From the NCBI RefSeq assembly GCF_026151205.1, contig NC_087082.1:7695908-7759907 (forward strand): a stretch of DNA of 64,000 nt, in the 5' to 3' direction. This DNA is from Bolinopsis microptera. Taxonomy: Eukaryota; Ctenophora; Tentaculata; Lobata; Bolinopsidae. The number at the start of each line of letters is the position of its first letter. The stretch's first letter is position 1. Position numbers and translations under genes: made by a program. Below, in pieces: positions 11,201 to 21,729 of this stretch. The notes under the pieces were generated by a model, which worked only from the letters and a program-made list of their open reading frames with translations, had not been told where the DNA came from and ran no database searches.

Positions 11201-14200
11201 GACCTATTTAATATTGTTAACGCAGTGTTAGCTGTAATGAAATATTAGAGAATTCTTTAAAGGTTCTAAGTTTTCCAACGAACACAACCTACCTATCATT
11301 AGTGACTAGTCATGCACGACGCTTATCACCCGTTATTTGTGAAGAAGTGATGGGTAAATTTATAGCGTGAATGTTTTTTATTAAGACAAATGGTACGATA
11401 AGTTTCAAAACTAAGGATTAAGTTTGTTTACGTATCGGAGGTAGGGTTATAGATAGACAATATAACTTGTGTAGTGAGAGTAGGATTACATATCAGTAGG
11501 ACTATAACTACGCTTACCCTCAATAACCCCGTAAGCCATGACTTCAGAGACTTGTAGGTGGGAACCTATAGTCTGGTACAGTTCCAAGGTGTCTCCATTG
11601 GGTCTCCCTTCGCAGGTTACTGTCACTGCTACAGGATCTGGTGCATTGCCTGACTGCAGTGCCTCTGTAGTTGGTACATTGTAGGAACCACTGGGGACTG
11701 TGCCGCACACCACTGCTTCCTGGGTTAGAAAACTTGTTGGGAGCTGTTTATTTCTAAAATTATAATGAGCACTGGGTTTATCAGTTTATCTCCATTAATG
11801 TATCATTGTTGACGTTATGTGAGATTGATCAGTACTTATGTCCTGCTTATTTACCTGTGTGGGTGATATACTACTACTACTACTACTACCTGTGTGTTGC
11901 TGTTCTTGATAGATATCTGGATCCCCTCCAGCCTCTTCCATGTGTTAGCACAATACGCATCACTCCTACACCAATCATCCCACCTGCGTGATAGTACACT
12001 GTCACTGTGTGATAATACACTCAACACTGCCACTTTATTATCAGCCTTGGTTTGATTCCTACTCTTCACTGTGAAATGGATTTTAACAGAAATGAAATAA
12101 CCACAGGTAATTACTGATAACGTACCTATAAAACGTCAGAATAACAAAGTGGAAGATGTAGGGTCTGTTAAAGGACAGAGTCAGGTACTGAGGGCGTTTG
12201 CTCTGCACCACATCATCAGCTGAGTGGGCAGAAGTGGAGTTGTTGTCATCAAACGCACCACCAGCACATACCTCAAATGTTGTGTCCTGTTGGGTATCAT
12301 CATTAGTCAATAACAGGGGTACTAACGGTAGCTAGAAATGAATGCCCCTATCAACTTGTATATAGAGCTGTCTGCCTTATAGCTTCAATAAATCCACCAT
12401 CCGAGTAGTGCTCATTAGACACAATATAAGGTTTGGAATATTATATTACTATGATTAGCAGGTTTAGTATATTACCGGTTATATGGTACTATTATATACC
12501 GTTCGCGTTATATATTATGTGTATAATATATTATGTTGTGATTTACTTACCGGTTTATTGCAAGTAGTCATTGTCCCAGATACTGGTCGAGGTAATCTGA
12601 CAATTGTAGCTCCTCCTCCTCCTCCTCCTCCTCCTCCTCCTCCTCCTCCTCCTCCTCCTCCTCCTCCTCCTCCTCCTCCTCCTCCTCCTCCTCCTCCTCC
12701 TCCTCCTCCTCCTCCTCCTCCTCCTCCGAGTCCTCCTCCTCCGAGTCCTCCTCCTCCGAGTCCTCCGAGTCCTCCTCCTGTTTCTGCTCCTTCTGTTAAT
12801 GTTGCTCCTAATTCTATTCCTGCTGCTCCTGTATTATATAATTATATAAACGTTAAACTATAAAAATTTAACTACAAAATACCAAACAATTGGTCTGAGT
12901 TATCAAGCTGTGACGTCAGCAGTGTGACGTCATACTGCTGACGTCATTAGTTGGACAGTTGTAGATGGATTAAAATTTCAGATTAGTGCTTTATTTACTT
13001 GAACACAGGGCAGTACACCAGATGAAGATACAAATGAGTTTGGTAGTCATCTCCCGGCACGTTCCTGGTTGGATGGCGACCCGCCCTCGGGATTACTTCT
13101 TTAACCTTCTTGTCTCTGTACTTCTGTAGCGATTTGGTAGAGGACCAATAAAAATTGGTCAAGTGTAAAATTAAGTGTTATGTTGTGAGACTCTTTTGCA
13201 AGAAACTATTGAGCAATGAAGCTGAATATGTCGCGGGGTTGCTGTGAAATGCAGGTAGCTAGATATAAACTCAAGCCAACCGCAAAATACCGAGAAGAAA
13301 TGAACCTTTTCCGCTAAACAGTAAACACACACCTTTACCACCTACTCTCAAACCCACAAACTCCCAACCAATCTGCTGCCAGATTACATATCATGTGAGC
13401 TATATTAGCCTGTTAGATCCAGTGAAAAATCTCCCTAGCTCCTTAGCATTTAACTACTACCTGCAGACAATAGCTTTAACTCTTTAGTGGGATCATACAA
13501 CTCTTTAGTAGTTTACAAGCAGGGTACTAACTATACTAGCATTTCCTGGGTACTCATAAGTGAGATCATACAACTCTGTAGTAGCTGTCTTACAAGCAGG
13601 GTACTAACTACACTGTCGTGAACAGATTAAGAACAGACATACACGGTAAGCAGGGTAATAACTATACTAGCCCCTCCTGGGTACTCCTATAGGATACTGG
13701 TGTTTTTAGGAGAGACACACATCATTAATATATATTATAGTAGTTGTGATGTAGTATTAGTAGTAGTAAGGGGGCTCTGATCTCCATTTCCTGGTTGTTA
13801 GCCGACGGCTCTTCATCCCTTTTAGGAGGTCTAGACAGACAACAACAACATGACGAACCTAGCAAGCTAGCTCTTAGACAGCCAACTTACGGGAAATATA
13901 CTACAGAAACAAATATTCCAACAATGTACTGTTTACTGAGTGTGGCCCGTGATTTTAAAAAGAAGTTAATGTTAACAGGGTGAAGTTGTACAGAATAAAA
14001 CTAAAAACATAATGAGAAATTAGCATTATTTTCAGAGTGAAATGGACGAGCATACTAGATATTGTCGAGACTGCTTGTATTGTAGTTTAGCAGTCGCTGG
14101 AGACTAGGAAACTTTCACAAAACTTATTGTGATGGCTATTTTGTCACCAGATTAATCAGAATATTACTTTTTAGTCTGCTGTACGGAGCTTCTCCTCTAT

Positions 14201-17200
14201 TGTGTTGGTAAAATTATCCACTGGGAGATTGTGAATGTTAAATTCAGAAAGAAAGCTGAACATGATATATGAATAATGATAATATTATTAATTTGGGGAT
14301 GCTGCAGCTGTATCTTGATTAATACGCTACTTCTACTACTTCACCTCGTTGTTGTATTACTACTATTCTACACTACATTATTGTGGTAGTCATCAATACC
14401 TTGTGTGGATGTGGTATCTATCTGATATACTTTTCAATGATTATTATTCAAAGCATTATAATGGAATTTCAATGATTCGCTGTCGATTATCAATAATTTC
14501 CCAAAGGGTCAGTGTAACTTCTTCGGAAAACTGTCAATTCTGCTAGTATCAGTGTCAATTCTGGTAATTGAAATATAATCAGTTTGCTGATAAGAAATCA
14601 AGGTGTCAGATGGTATCACGTAATCACAGTGTTCAGTAGAAACATTTTAATAACTTGTGATCTGGCGGTGATGTCGTCATCTCCGTGGCGAAGAGTTTTC
14701 GATTATTAAATAAATATTAATGTTCGTGATTTTATTGGATAAATACCAGAATGAGGATGACCGCCCCTGAATGTACCATATTGTGTGAGATTTAAAACCC
14801 AGATATTTGATATCCTAGTCACATCTGGTACATTACTAATACCAATAATGTGCCAGTATTGCTAATATATTCTCTCAGTATGGTGACATCTGTTTAACAC
14901 TGCATTTCACGTACCTAATACTCTGGGATATATTTAGTGAATTGCGTAAACATTACTTTCTCATGAAACTTCTCCCAAATAAACCTGCTGCCGGGTAATG
15001 AGTATACTAACTAATTAACTAATTAACTAATTAACTAATTACCCCCTCAGGGCTGGCTGAGCAACCTGCTGATCCACACGTGGCCCCAGTATATTGTTAT
15101 CTCTCTCTTCACAGCCCTCTGGTGTGTTATCACCTTCATTCTACCCATACCAGGCTGTCCCACGTGAGTAGTTACTTGTATTTAGTGCATATTTAGTGCA
15201 TAGTTCCTCTTTACTCTTCAGGTGTGTGGAGTTAATTTCATTTTAACGATCATTAAATTCTTAAACCTTCCTTTATTATTACGTTATTGTAACTTGTATC
15301 AAAGTATAGCTCAAAAATTCATCAAAAGTTACAACATCTTCAATGTTCTACTGCCATCATTTGCTATCATAACCATCAAGTTCAAATGAAAATAAGTTTT
15401 AATTTTCCACGAAATAGCCTTTAGTGGAATAACGAAATTTGGCAGTCATCATAAACACATTGACACAGCGTGTTTTACAGACACATGTCAACTCACACTG
15501 TATGCTAATATCATGTAACATTGTGTAATATTATTTCGCTTCAACACGAGGCGACTGTCCTGTGTCTGTTAGTTTGAGATGTAAGTAAGAATTACAGGAT
15601 GACGTCATGTTGCCAGTAGTGACGTCACACCTATTTTCAGAGGATATGTAGGACCAGGAGGGATTGCTGACGGAGGGTTACTAGAGAACTGTACCGGGGG
15701 AGCTGCTGGTTACATTGACAGACTGGTTTGGGGGAGTCACATGTACCAGCATCCTACCTGCAAGGTTAGTTATAGTTCTAGGAGAGCCTACCTCGCCCAT
15801 TAACACTTAACAGAGGCCAGCATCCTACCTGCAAGGTTAGTTATAGTTCTAGGAGAGCCTACCTCGCCCATTAACACTTAACAGAGGCCAGCATCCTACC
15901 TGCAAGGTTAGTTATAGTTCTAGGAGAGCTTACCTCGCCCATTAACACTTAACAGAGGCCAGCATCCTACCTGCAAGGTTAGTTATAGTTCTAGGAGAGC
16001 CTACCTCGCCCATTAACACTTAACAGAGGCCAGCATCCTACCTGCAAGGTTAGTTATAGTTCTAGGAGAGCCTACCTCGCCCATTAACACTTAACAGAGG
16101 CCAGCATCCTACCTGCAAGGTTAGTTATAGTTCTAGGAGAGCCTACCTCGCCCATTAACACTTAACAGAGGCCAGCATCCTACCTGCAAGGTTAGTTATA
16201 GTTCTAGGAGAGCTTACCTCGCCCATTAACACTTAACAGAGGCCAGCATCCTACCTGCAAGGTTAGTTATAGTTCTAGGAGAGCCTACCTCGCCCATTAA
16301 CACTTAACAGAGGCCAGCATCCTACCTGCAAGGTTAGTTATAGTTCTAGGAGAGCCTACCTCGCCCATTAACACTTAACAGAGGCCAGCATCCTACCTGC
16401 AAGGTTAGTTATAGTTCTAGGAGAGCCTAACTCACCCATGATAATAACAGACGCCAGAAAACCTTTTTCTTTTCCAGTTTCAACATTATGTGATGATAGA
16501 GCTGCTGTATTTCAGCCGATGTACCACACGACACTAGCCCACGACCCAGAAGGTATCCTGGGCTCTCTGACAGCTGTTCTCACGGTCTATAGTGGTGTTG
16601 TAGCGGGACACATTGTTGTTATGCTCAAATCATCACGTGGTTCCACAGTCGGGGCTCTCTCTGTGCTGAGTGTTGTATCGGTAAGCTTATCTGACTTACT
16701 CTTTAGATTTGATAATGTTTTATCTTACTTTTGTAATGCAGTTCTGCTGTATTTTCTCACCGAAATCCTAAAGAAAATTCCGTTTAACACGCGCGTTAAA
16801 GTGTCAAGTAGGTATGAGCGTATCTCAATTAATTAAAACATGAAATGGGGCGGGGTATTGCACTATTGCACGTGGTATGTAGCTTACTGGGCACTTATAA
16901 CTTGGTGTATTTCCAATTACACCCTGTAATTGGTGTGATGTATTGAGTGTGTACACAGGTGTGTAATGTGTATACAGGTTAATTGCCACTACAAGTTCCG
17001 GGTTTACCGTTACACTCAGCCACTGCAGTCTGTAGTTCACAACCACTATCTGTGCGTTATTAACTTAACGAGGACCGTACAGGACACTATATTAAGACGT
17101 GTAGAGAGTTAGCTCTGTGTACTAAGCTACTAGTTCTACTGCTTTCTTCACTGTATAATTGCAGATGAAGTTTAAAAGATTAACTTTCACAACACTAAGA

Positions 17201-20200
17201 GTGCATAATACTCAACAACTTTACGCTTCACCAGTGTATTATGTTAACGCATGTTACTTTCCGATTACAGTACAAGTTTAGTGTTTACTGTCTGCAGTTT
17301 GCACACCAGTAACACTAGTAGTATAGTACTAACACAGATACGAGGACATCCTGTCATTCCCTTACTGCTGTGCAGTTAGATTATTAACATTTCACTTTCA
17401 CTCTTACTGCTGTGCAGTTAGATTATTAACATTTCACTTTCACTCTTTCTGCTGTGCAGTTAGATTATTAACATTTCACTTAATTACTCTTACTGCTGTC
17501 CAGCTAGATTATTAACATTTTACTTTCACTCTTACTGCTGTGCAGTTAAATTATTAACATTTCACTTTCCACCTACTTCCACCGACAACTCCTCTACAAG
17601 GTTATTGTGTGCGGTATCTTGTGTAGTGACGGGTGCAGATATTATACTGACAATATCTCTCTATCTATCGTAAGATCTTACCAAATACTCAAATATTTGT
17701 TTTTGGGACAATAGCTTTACAAAGCTATTGTCTCAAAAACAAATATTTTACGATCTTTGACATTTAGCATACTATTCATAAAGTTAATATCAGCTCTAAA
17801 ATAAATGTCAGCTCTTACATACCCAAACTGTTGGGGTGAATCGATGCAGTAACAATTTAGTGATAAATATATCATTATATCATGCACCTAATTAACTAGT
17901 ATTTTGTGCACACGAAAAAATAGTACATTAAAAACACGCACTGTGAACCAGTAGGCAGTATGTCAGTATGAGAGAGTGTGTGTATTGGTATTGGTAAGTG
18001 TAGTACTAACCACCATCATTCCTGGCAATATCTTCACTTAATTTCCTCAACTACACTGCACGTGCTAGGCTGTACAGTGTACTGTACATTATCATGTACA
18101 TTAATTAGCTACCACACAACTTGTTTTGTCAAATTGGCCCCTGAGGTCGCAGAAAATAATACCCTTTCCTCGTGTTTGATTTGTTATTTATTAACTGTAC
18201 AACATCTAAAAATCTAGGGAATGTCTCCATTATTGTTACTTTACTAGTTACACAGTTATAAACACGTAACATAGTTATAAACTTATAAACGGCTCCGGAA
18301 TACTGATAAATATGAAGACTGCACTAGCTATGTAAGATGCGGGTACCTAGCTATGTAAGATACGGGTACCTAGCTATGTAAGATACGGGTACCTAGCTAT
18401 GTAAGATACGGGTACCTAGCTATGTAAGATACGGGTACCTAGCTATGTAAGATACGGGTACCTAGCTATGTAAGATACGGGTACCTAGCTATGTAAGATA
18501 CGGGTACCTAGCTATGTAAGATACGGGTACCTAGCTATGTGAGATACGGGTACCTGAGTGCTGGAGCTTCTTCACTCTGCTTACTACTGAATTACTGAAA
18601 TACTCTTATCTCTAATATAAACCCTACTATAAAGTCTACTGTCTGAGTGAACTATTGTCTGAGTGCCCCCCCCCCCCCCCCCTATCTGAATGCCCCCCCC
18701 CCCCCCCGGCCCCCCTACCTTAGTGAACTAAAGCTCCTTACCCCACCCTGAACAATAAACAGTATCAGATGTAAAATATGCAAGCTAACCAGCCCAGTCA
18801 ATGGAAATACATTAGAAGAGCTGGTGTTTAAAGGATTATTTAAACTACTTACCAGTAAAATATAACAATAGAACGGGTTACTTTATTTCATAGTTCGTAC
18901 ACAGTGAAGTTAAACTATTTTACTTGTAGTTCTTAAAACTACATTTAACAAAACTGTTCTATCTTCAACATTTCGGTCAGAAGACCTGTCTTCTTAGAAG
19001 AACTTAATTTTTGGCCTCCCTATGTAAAGTTGTACCTCAAGTCCTGAATACATGAAGTATACCCAACTTGTCCGGTATAGTTCCTCACACAGTCCCATAG
19101 CGTGACACATTAATATTCACACAGTACACAGTGTGCTCACCCTCTAACAATAATATGAAGTGCTCTTACTTCCCCCGTTGTCATGGTTACATCCGCTATC
19201 TTTGTTTGTTCAAGTACTGTGCATGTATTGAGTATTTCAGTACACTCCGCTACTCGCACTTATTTTATAATTTAACCGCGGAAATCGTGCAAAAAGTGAC
19301 TTTCTACGGCAATGTAACCGCATAAATTGAGTGGTCGTACTGAAGCCCCCCCCCCCCTCCTCCATTTCAAGGTCACATGTTCTGGAGTACAGCATGTAGC
19401 TCTGGAGGGATTGGACACGTGATAGGAAGTTACACAAGAATTACACATGTGTGGTTTGACAGGTCACTAACACCTGACCCGCTAACCAGTAACCACTGGT
19501 TACCAGAAACCAGTAACCTCTGGCTACCAGAAACAAGTAACCACTGGTTACCAGAAACAAGTAACCACTGGTTACCAGAAACAAGTAACCACTGGTTACC
19601 AGAAACCAGTGACCACTGCAACTGGCTACCAGAAACCAGTAACCACTGGTTACCAGAAACCAGTAACCACTGGCTACCAGAAACCAGTAACCACTGGCTA
19701 CCAGAAACCAGTACTAACCACTGGCTACCAGAAACTAGTACCCTAACAAGAGTCCAATTTGATAAGCTTCGTTACTCACCATGTAGAAAATTATCACAAG
19801 TTTTAGAAAGTTTAAAGTTGAAATTGTCTGGTAGAATATGGTTATTAGAAACAATACAGTATCAATACTGTGGCTGAATACCACCATTGCTCAATTGCTA
19901 ACTTGTAGATCTCATATCAAACGTCACTTAACGCTTATCATTACAATTAACAGTACAGTATCAAGTATAAAGTTTTTAGATAATAGATTCCCAGTGGGAT
20001 TGAAGTTTATTACTTTAGTAATATTGTCGCTACTTTGCACTTGTCAGCTGACATACCACGTGTTCAGCTGACATAACACCTGATACTACTAGTTTTAGGA
20101 GGCCAGTATAATATATAATGAGATCTAACTGAAGCAAATAATGAGTCACACCATTTCTATTAGTTGTGATATTATGTGTAATTTAATCTACATAACCTAA

Positions 20201-21695
20201 CCACCTAAATAAAAGCAAGAATGTAGCATTACATCACAAATATAATTTTATAACTTATTTAACGTTCGGAGCCAAGGAAATTCTTTTGTCCGGAAACTAA
20301 CAATTTATTTGATGATTTCAAAATTTCAACATCCTAGACATTCAATAAAGTAATTCCATTGAGCCCCACACTCAAATGTAACACCTCCAAATGTAACATT
20401 TCAGCTGGCTATCGGACTGATCCTGAGTAAGGGAACTCTAACCGGAGGATGGGTCCCAATCAACAAGAACTTGTGGTGAGTACTGAGTCACGTGGTGAGT
20501 ACTGAGTCACGTGGTGAGTACTGAGTCACGTGGCGAGTACTGAGTCACGTGGTGAGTACTGAGTCACGTGGTGAGTACTGAGTCACGTGGTGAGTACTGA
20601 GTCACGTGGCGAGTACTGAGTCACGTGGTGAGTACTGAGTCACGTGGTGAGTACTGAGTCACGTGGTGAGTACTGAGTCACGTGGTGAGTACTGAGTCAC
20701 GTGGTGAGTACTGAGTCACGTGGTGAGTACTGAGTCACGTGGTGAGTACTGAGTCACGTGGTGAGTACTGAGTCACGTGGTGAGTACTGAGTCACGTGGT
20801 GAATACTGAGTCACGTGGTGAGTACTGAGTCACGTGGTGAGTACTGAGTCACGAGGTGAGTACTGAGTCACGTGGTGAGTACTGAGTCACGTGGTGAGTA
20901 CTGAGTCACGTGGTGAATACTGAGTCACGTGGTGAGTACTGAGTCACGTGGTGAGTACTGAGTCACGAGGTGAGTACTGAGTCACGTGGTGAGTACTGAG
21001 TCACGTAGCGTTATATTACTAGATGTAGTTTGACATGCTGCTCTGATCGAATTATTGCATTCCTTTAAAGTTGAATATATATCCGCTGAAGAACGGCTGT
21101 GTTGACCACAGCTACTAGATTAAATACACAAGTTACCATAATATAGTAGCTATAGTTACCAGATAGTAATATTAAAGTAACTAGATAGTAACTTGAAAGT
21201 AACCAGGTTCCTATAATATCTCAGGAGCGTGTCGTTTGTAGCGATTACCTCAGCCTCAGCCTACTTCGTGCTGGCTATCATGTATCTCATGATAGACTTC
21301 TTCCACATTTGGTGCGGGGCTCCTTTCAACTCAGCCGGTAATACATCTAATTAATTAATTGTTTTTTATTTTGTTTTTTTGTGACCACTATCCAGTCCAG
21401 TGTCTCTCTCATTTAATCCGTTTGTCTACTGAACGTGAGGTAGAGAGTCGAGGATGAAATCTCAAGAAAGTTGTTTTTACGGGTTACTATCTCTAATAAT
21501 CTCTGTATAACGTTTCCAGGAAAGAACCCGCTGTTCCTGTACGTTGGTTCCTACATAGTGTACTCCTACTTCCCCTTCAACTGGGCCACATCCCAATCAC
21601 ACGGGGCCCTCATGTTGCAGTCTGTGGTCGGGACTGCCTGCTGGCTCTTAGTCGGCTTCTACCTCGACTGCAAGAAGAAGTACTACAAAATATGA
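8230..21695 (+). CDS. HGSNAT: Heparan-alpha-glucosaminide N-acetyltransferase, C-terminal half
   Basis: Nine exons join in frame: 8230-8348, 9712-9789, 9910-9969, 15051-15163, 15641-15764, 16516-16680, 20405-20475, 21225-21337 and 21520-21695 (TGA), giving about 338 residues. Family landmarks in order: [98 protein letters not shown]. The human enzyme is a multi-pass lysosomal membrane protein that acetylates terminal glucosamine of heparan sulfate with cytosolic acetyl-CoA; most exons here encode membrane helices. Exons 2-3 add an acidic loop ([20 protein letters not shown]). The N-terminal part, where the human active-site histidine lies, is absent from the window. Introns after exons 5 and 7 begin with minisatellites copying the splice donor. 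An ATTAAA lies at 21717. Family call very secure; intactness unknown. Confidence 0.9.
8850..8907. repeat. 11-bp tandem repeat (tatgtactcag)
   Basis: About five copies of 'tatgtactcag' lie in the first visible HGSNAT intron. Each unit ends in CAG. Confidence 0.9.
10591..11040. promoter_or_regulatory. Cluster of CACGTG E-boxes, two perfect CLEAR-type sites
   Basis: GTCACGTGAC occurs at 10591-10600 and 11001-11010, followed by 'taacacgtgactaacgcgtg'. The palindrome is the CLEAR consensus bound by MiT/TFE factors at lysosomal genes in vertebrates, and these copies lie in an HGSNAT intron. The decamer also occurs elsewhere in the window (41011, 41585), so it may be generally common in this genome. 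Confidence 0.4.
11518..12828 (-). CDS. F-type lectin gene with poly-glycine exon, nested in HGSNAT intron (partial)
   Basis: Four minus-strand exons join in phase. 12828-12551 is glycine-rich ([20 protein letters not shown], a run of roughly 40 Gly, then [20 protein letters not shown]) with a perfect GTAAGT donor. Exons 12286-12115, 12068-11890 and 11719-11518 build an F-type lectin domain: [12 protein letters not shown] and [63 protein letters not shown] and [11 protein letters not shown]. The family is secreted or extracellular and usually recognises fucose; I did not locate the binding triad with confidence. The end of exon 12286-12115 could be at 12127 instead, but 12115 keeps phase. The gene sits antisense between HGSNAT exons 3 and 4. 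First and last exons are missing. Confidence 0.7.
12602..12770. repeat. (TCC)n tract encoding poly-glycine on the minus strand
   Basis: More than 40 TCC triplets, interrupted by 'gag' near the right end, form the core of the glycine-rich lectin exon. The tract also gives a poly-proline frame on the plus strand, which lacks a plausible start or splice context. Confidence 0.85.
12905..12950. promoter_or_regulatory. Three TGACGTCA-type (CRE) palindromes in 45 bp
   Basis: The stretch reads ctgTGACGTCAgc, gtgTGACGTCATa, gcTGACGTCAtt. A further pair (ATGACGTCAT, GTGACGTCAC) lies at 15599-15628, just before an HGSNAT exon. TGACGTCA is the cAMP-response-element core bound by bZIP proteins. It lies 80 bp upstream of the glycine-rich lectin exon in gene sense. 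Function is not shown. Confidence 0.4.
12960..15050. other. HGSNAT intron 3 remainder, no gene seen
   Basis: AT-rich sequence with short degenerate repeats around 13,500-13,680 ('caagcagggtactaactata'). No exon with supporting splice sites was found. It ends in a short array of 'taactaat' just before the acceptor at 15,050. Confidence 0.5.
15749..16430 (+). repeat. 71-bp minisatellite, 10 copies, duplicating an HGSNAT exon end and donor
   Basis: The first unit starts inside exon 15641-15764 with 'ccagcatcctacctgcaag', contains that exon's donor GTTAGT, and is then repeated about ten times. Each unit therefore carries CAG|CATCCTACCTGCAAG|GTTAGT, an acceptor-like AG, 15 coding bases and a donor. 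Units differ by single bases such as gagcct/gagctt. Confidence 0.95.
17360..17565. repeat. 42-bp tandem repeat, about 5 copies
   Basis: The unit begins 'cttactgctgtgcagttaga' and continues 'ttattaacatttcacttt'. It lies in HGSNAT intron 6 with no coding support. Confidence 0.9.
17691..17748. repeat. 58-bp near-perfect hairpin
   Basis: Two 28-bp arms (17691-17718 and 17721-17748) separated by AC are reverse complements with a single mismatch (GGGACA against GAGACA). The right edge 'aaacaaatattttacgatc' recurs at about 24,653, so the hairpin may mark the end of a dispersed element. Confidence 0.9.
18330..18555. repeat. 23-bp tandem repeat, about 10 copies
   Basis: The unit is 'tagctatgtaagatacgggt' plus 'acc'. 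It lies in HGSNAT intron 6 and carries GTAAGA in each copy. It is followed near 18,666-18,717 by two long C runs. Confidence 0.9.
19480..19738. repeat. 24-bp minisatellite, open on both strands
   Basis: Units of 'aaccactggttaccagaaac' plus 'cagt' or 'aagt'. The unit is itself partly palindromic (GGTTACC..., ACTGGTT/AACCAGT). Period 24 leaves a frame open on each strand (SNHWLPET forward). No splice or start evidence. Confidence 0.9.
20476..21005 (+). repeat. 19-bp minisatellite, about 28 copies, starting at an HGSNAT splice donor
   Basis: The unit 'gtgagtactgagtcacgtg' begins exactly at the donor of exon 20405-20475 (TTGTG|GTGAGT) and repeats for about 530 bp. Every unit carries a consensus-like donor GTGAGT, and nearly every unit a CACGTG E-box (TCACGTG core); a few units have gaATAC or cacgAg variants. 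Confidence 0.95.
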
Positions 21696-21729
21696 AACGT
21701 TCTGTTGAGACATGTGATTAAAGTGTGGT

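Noticed and set aside
12483-12863. Plus-strand poly-proline open frame
   Set aside because: It is the reverse of the (GGA)n lectin exon on the minus strand, which has a proper acceptor, a GTAAGT donor and matching phase. The plus frame has no comparable support.
13795-13983. Plus-strand 62-codon frame ([12 protein letters not shown]...)
   Set aside because: No splice sites in phase with HGSNAT, no domain; likely chance.
15749-16430. CRISPR-like array
   Set aside because: Units are contiguous and near-identical with no unique spacers, and the context is an animal intron. The same holds for the other arrays.
16438-16515. Start of HGSNAT exon 6 at the ATG at 16438 or the earlier TTCCAG
   Set aside because: Only the acceptor TTTCAG|CCGATGTAC at 16515 keeps phase with the preceding exon and the family sequence.
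19377-19877. 166-codon frame with SNHWLPET repeats
   Set aside because: The 24-bp period explains the open frame on both strands; it lies within an HGSNAT intron.
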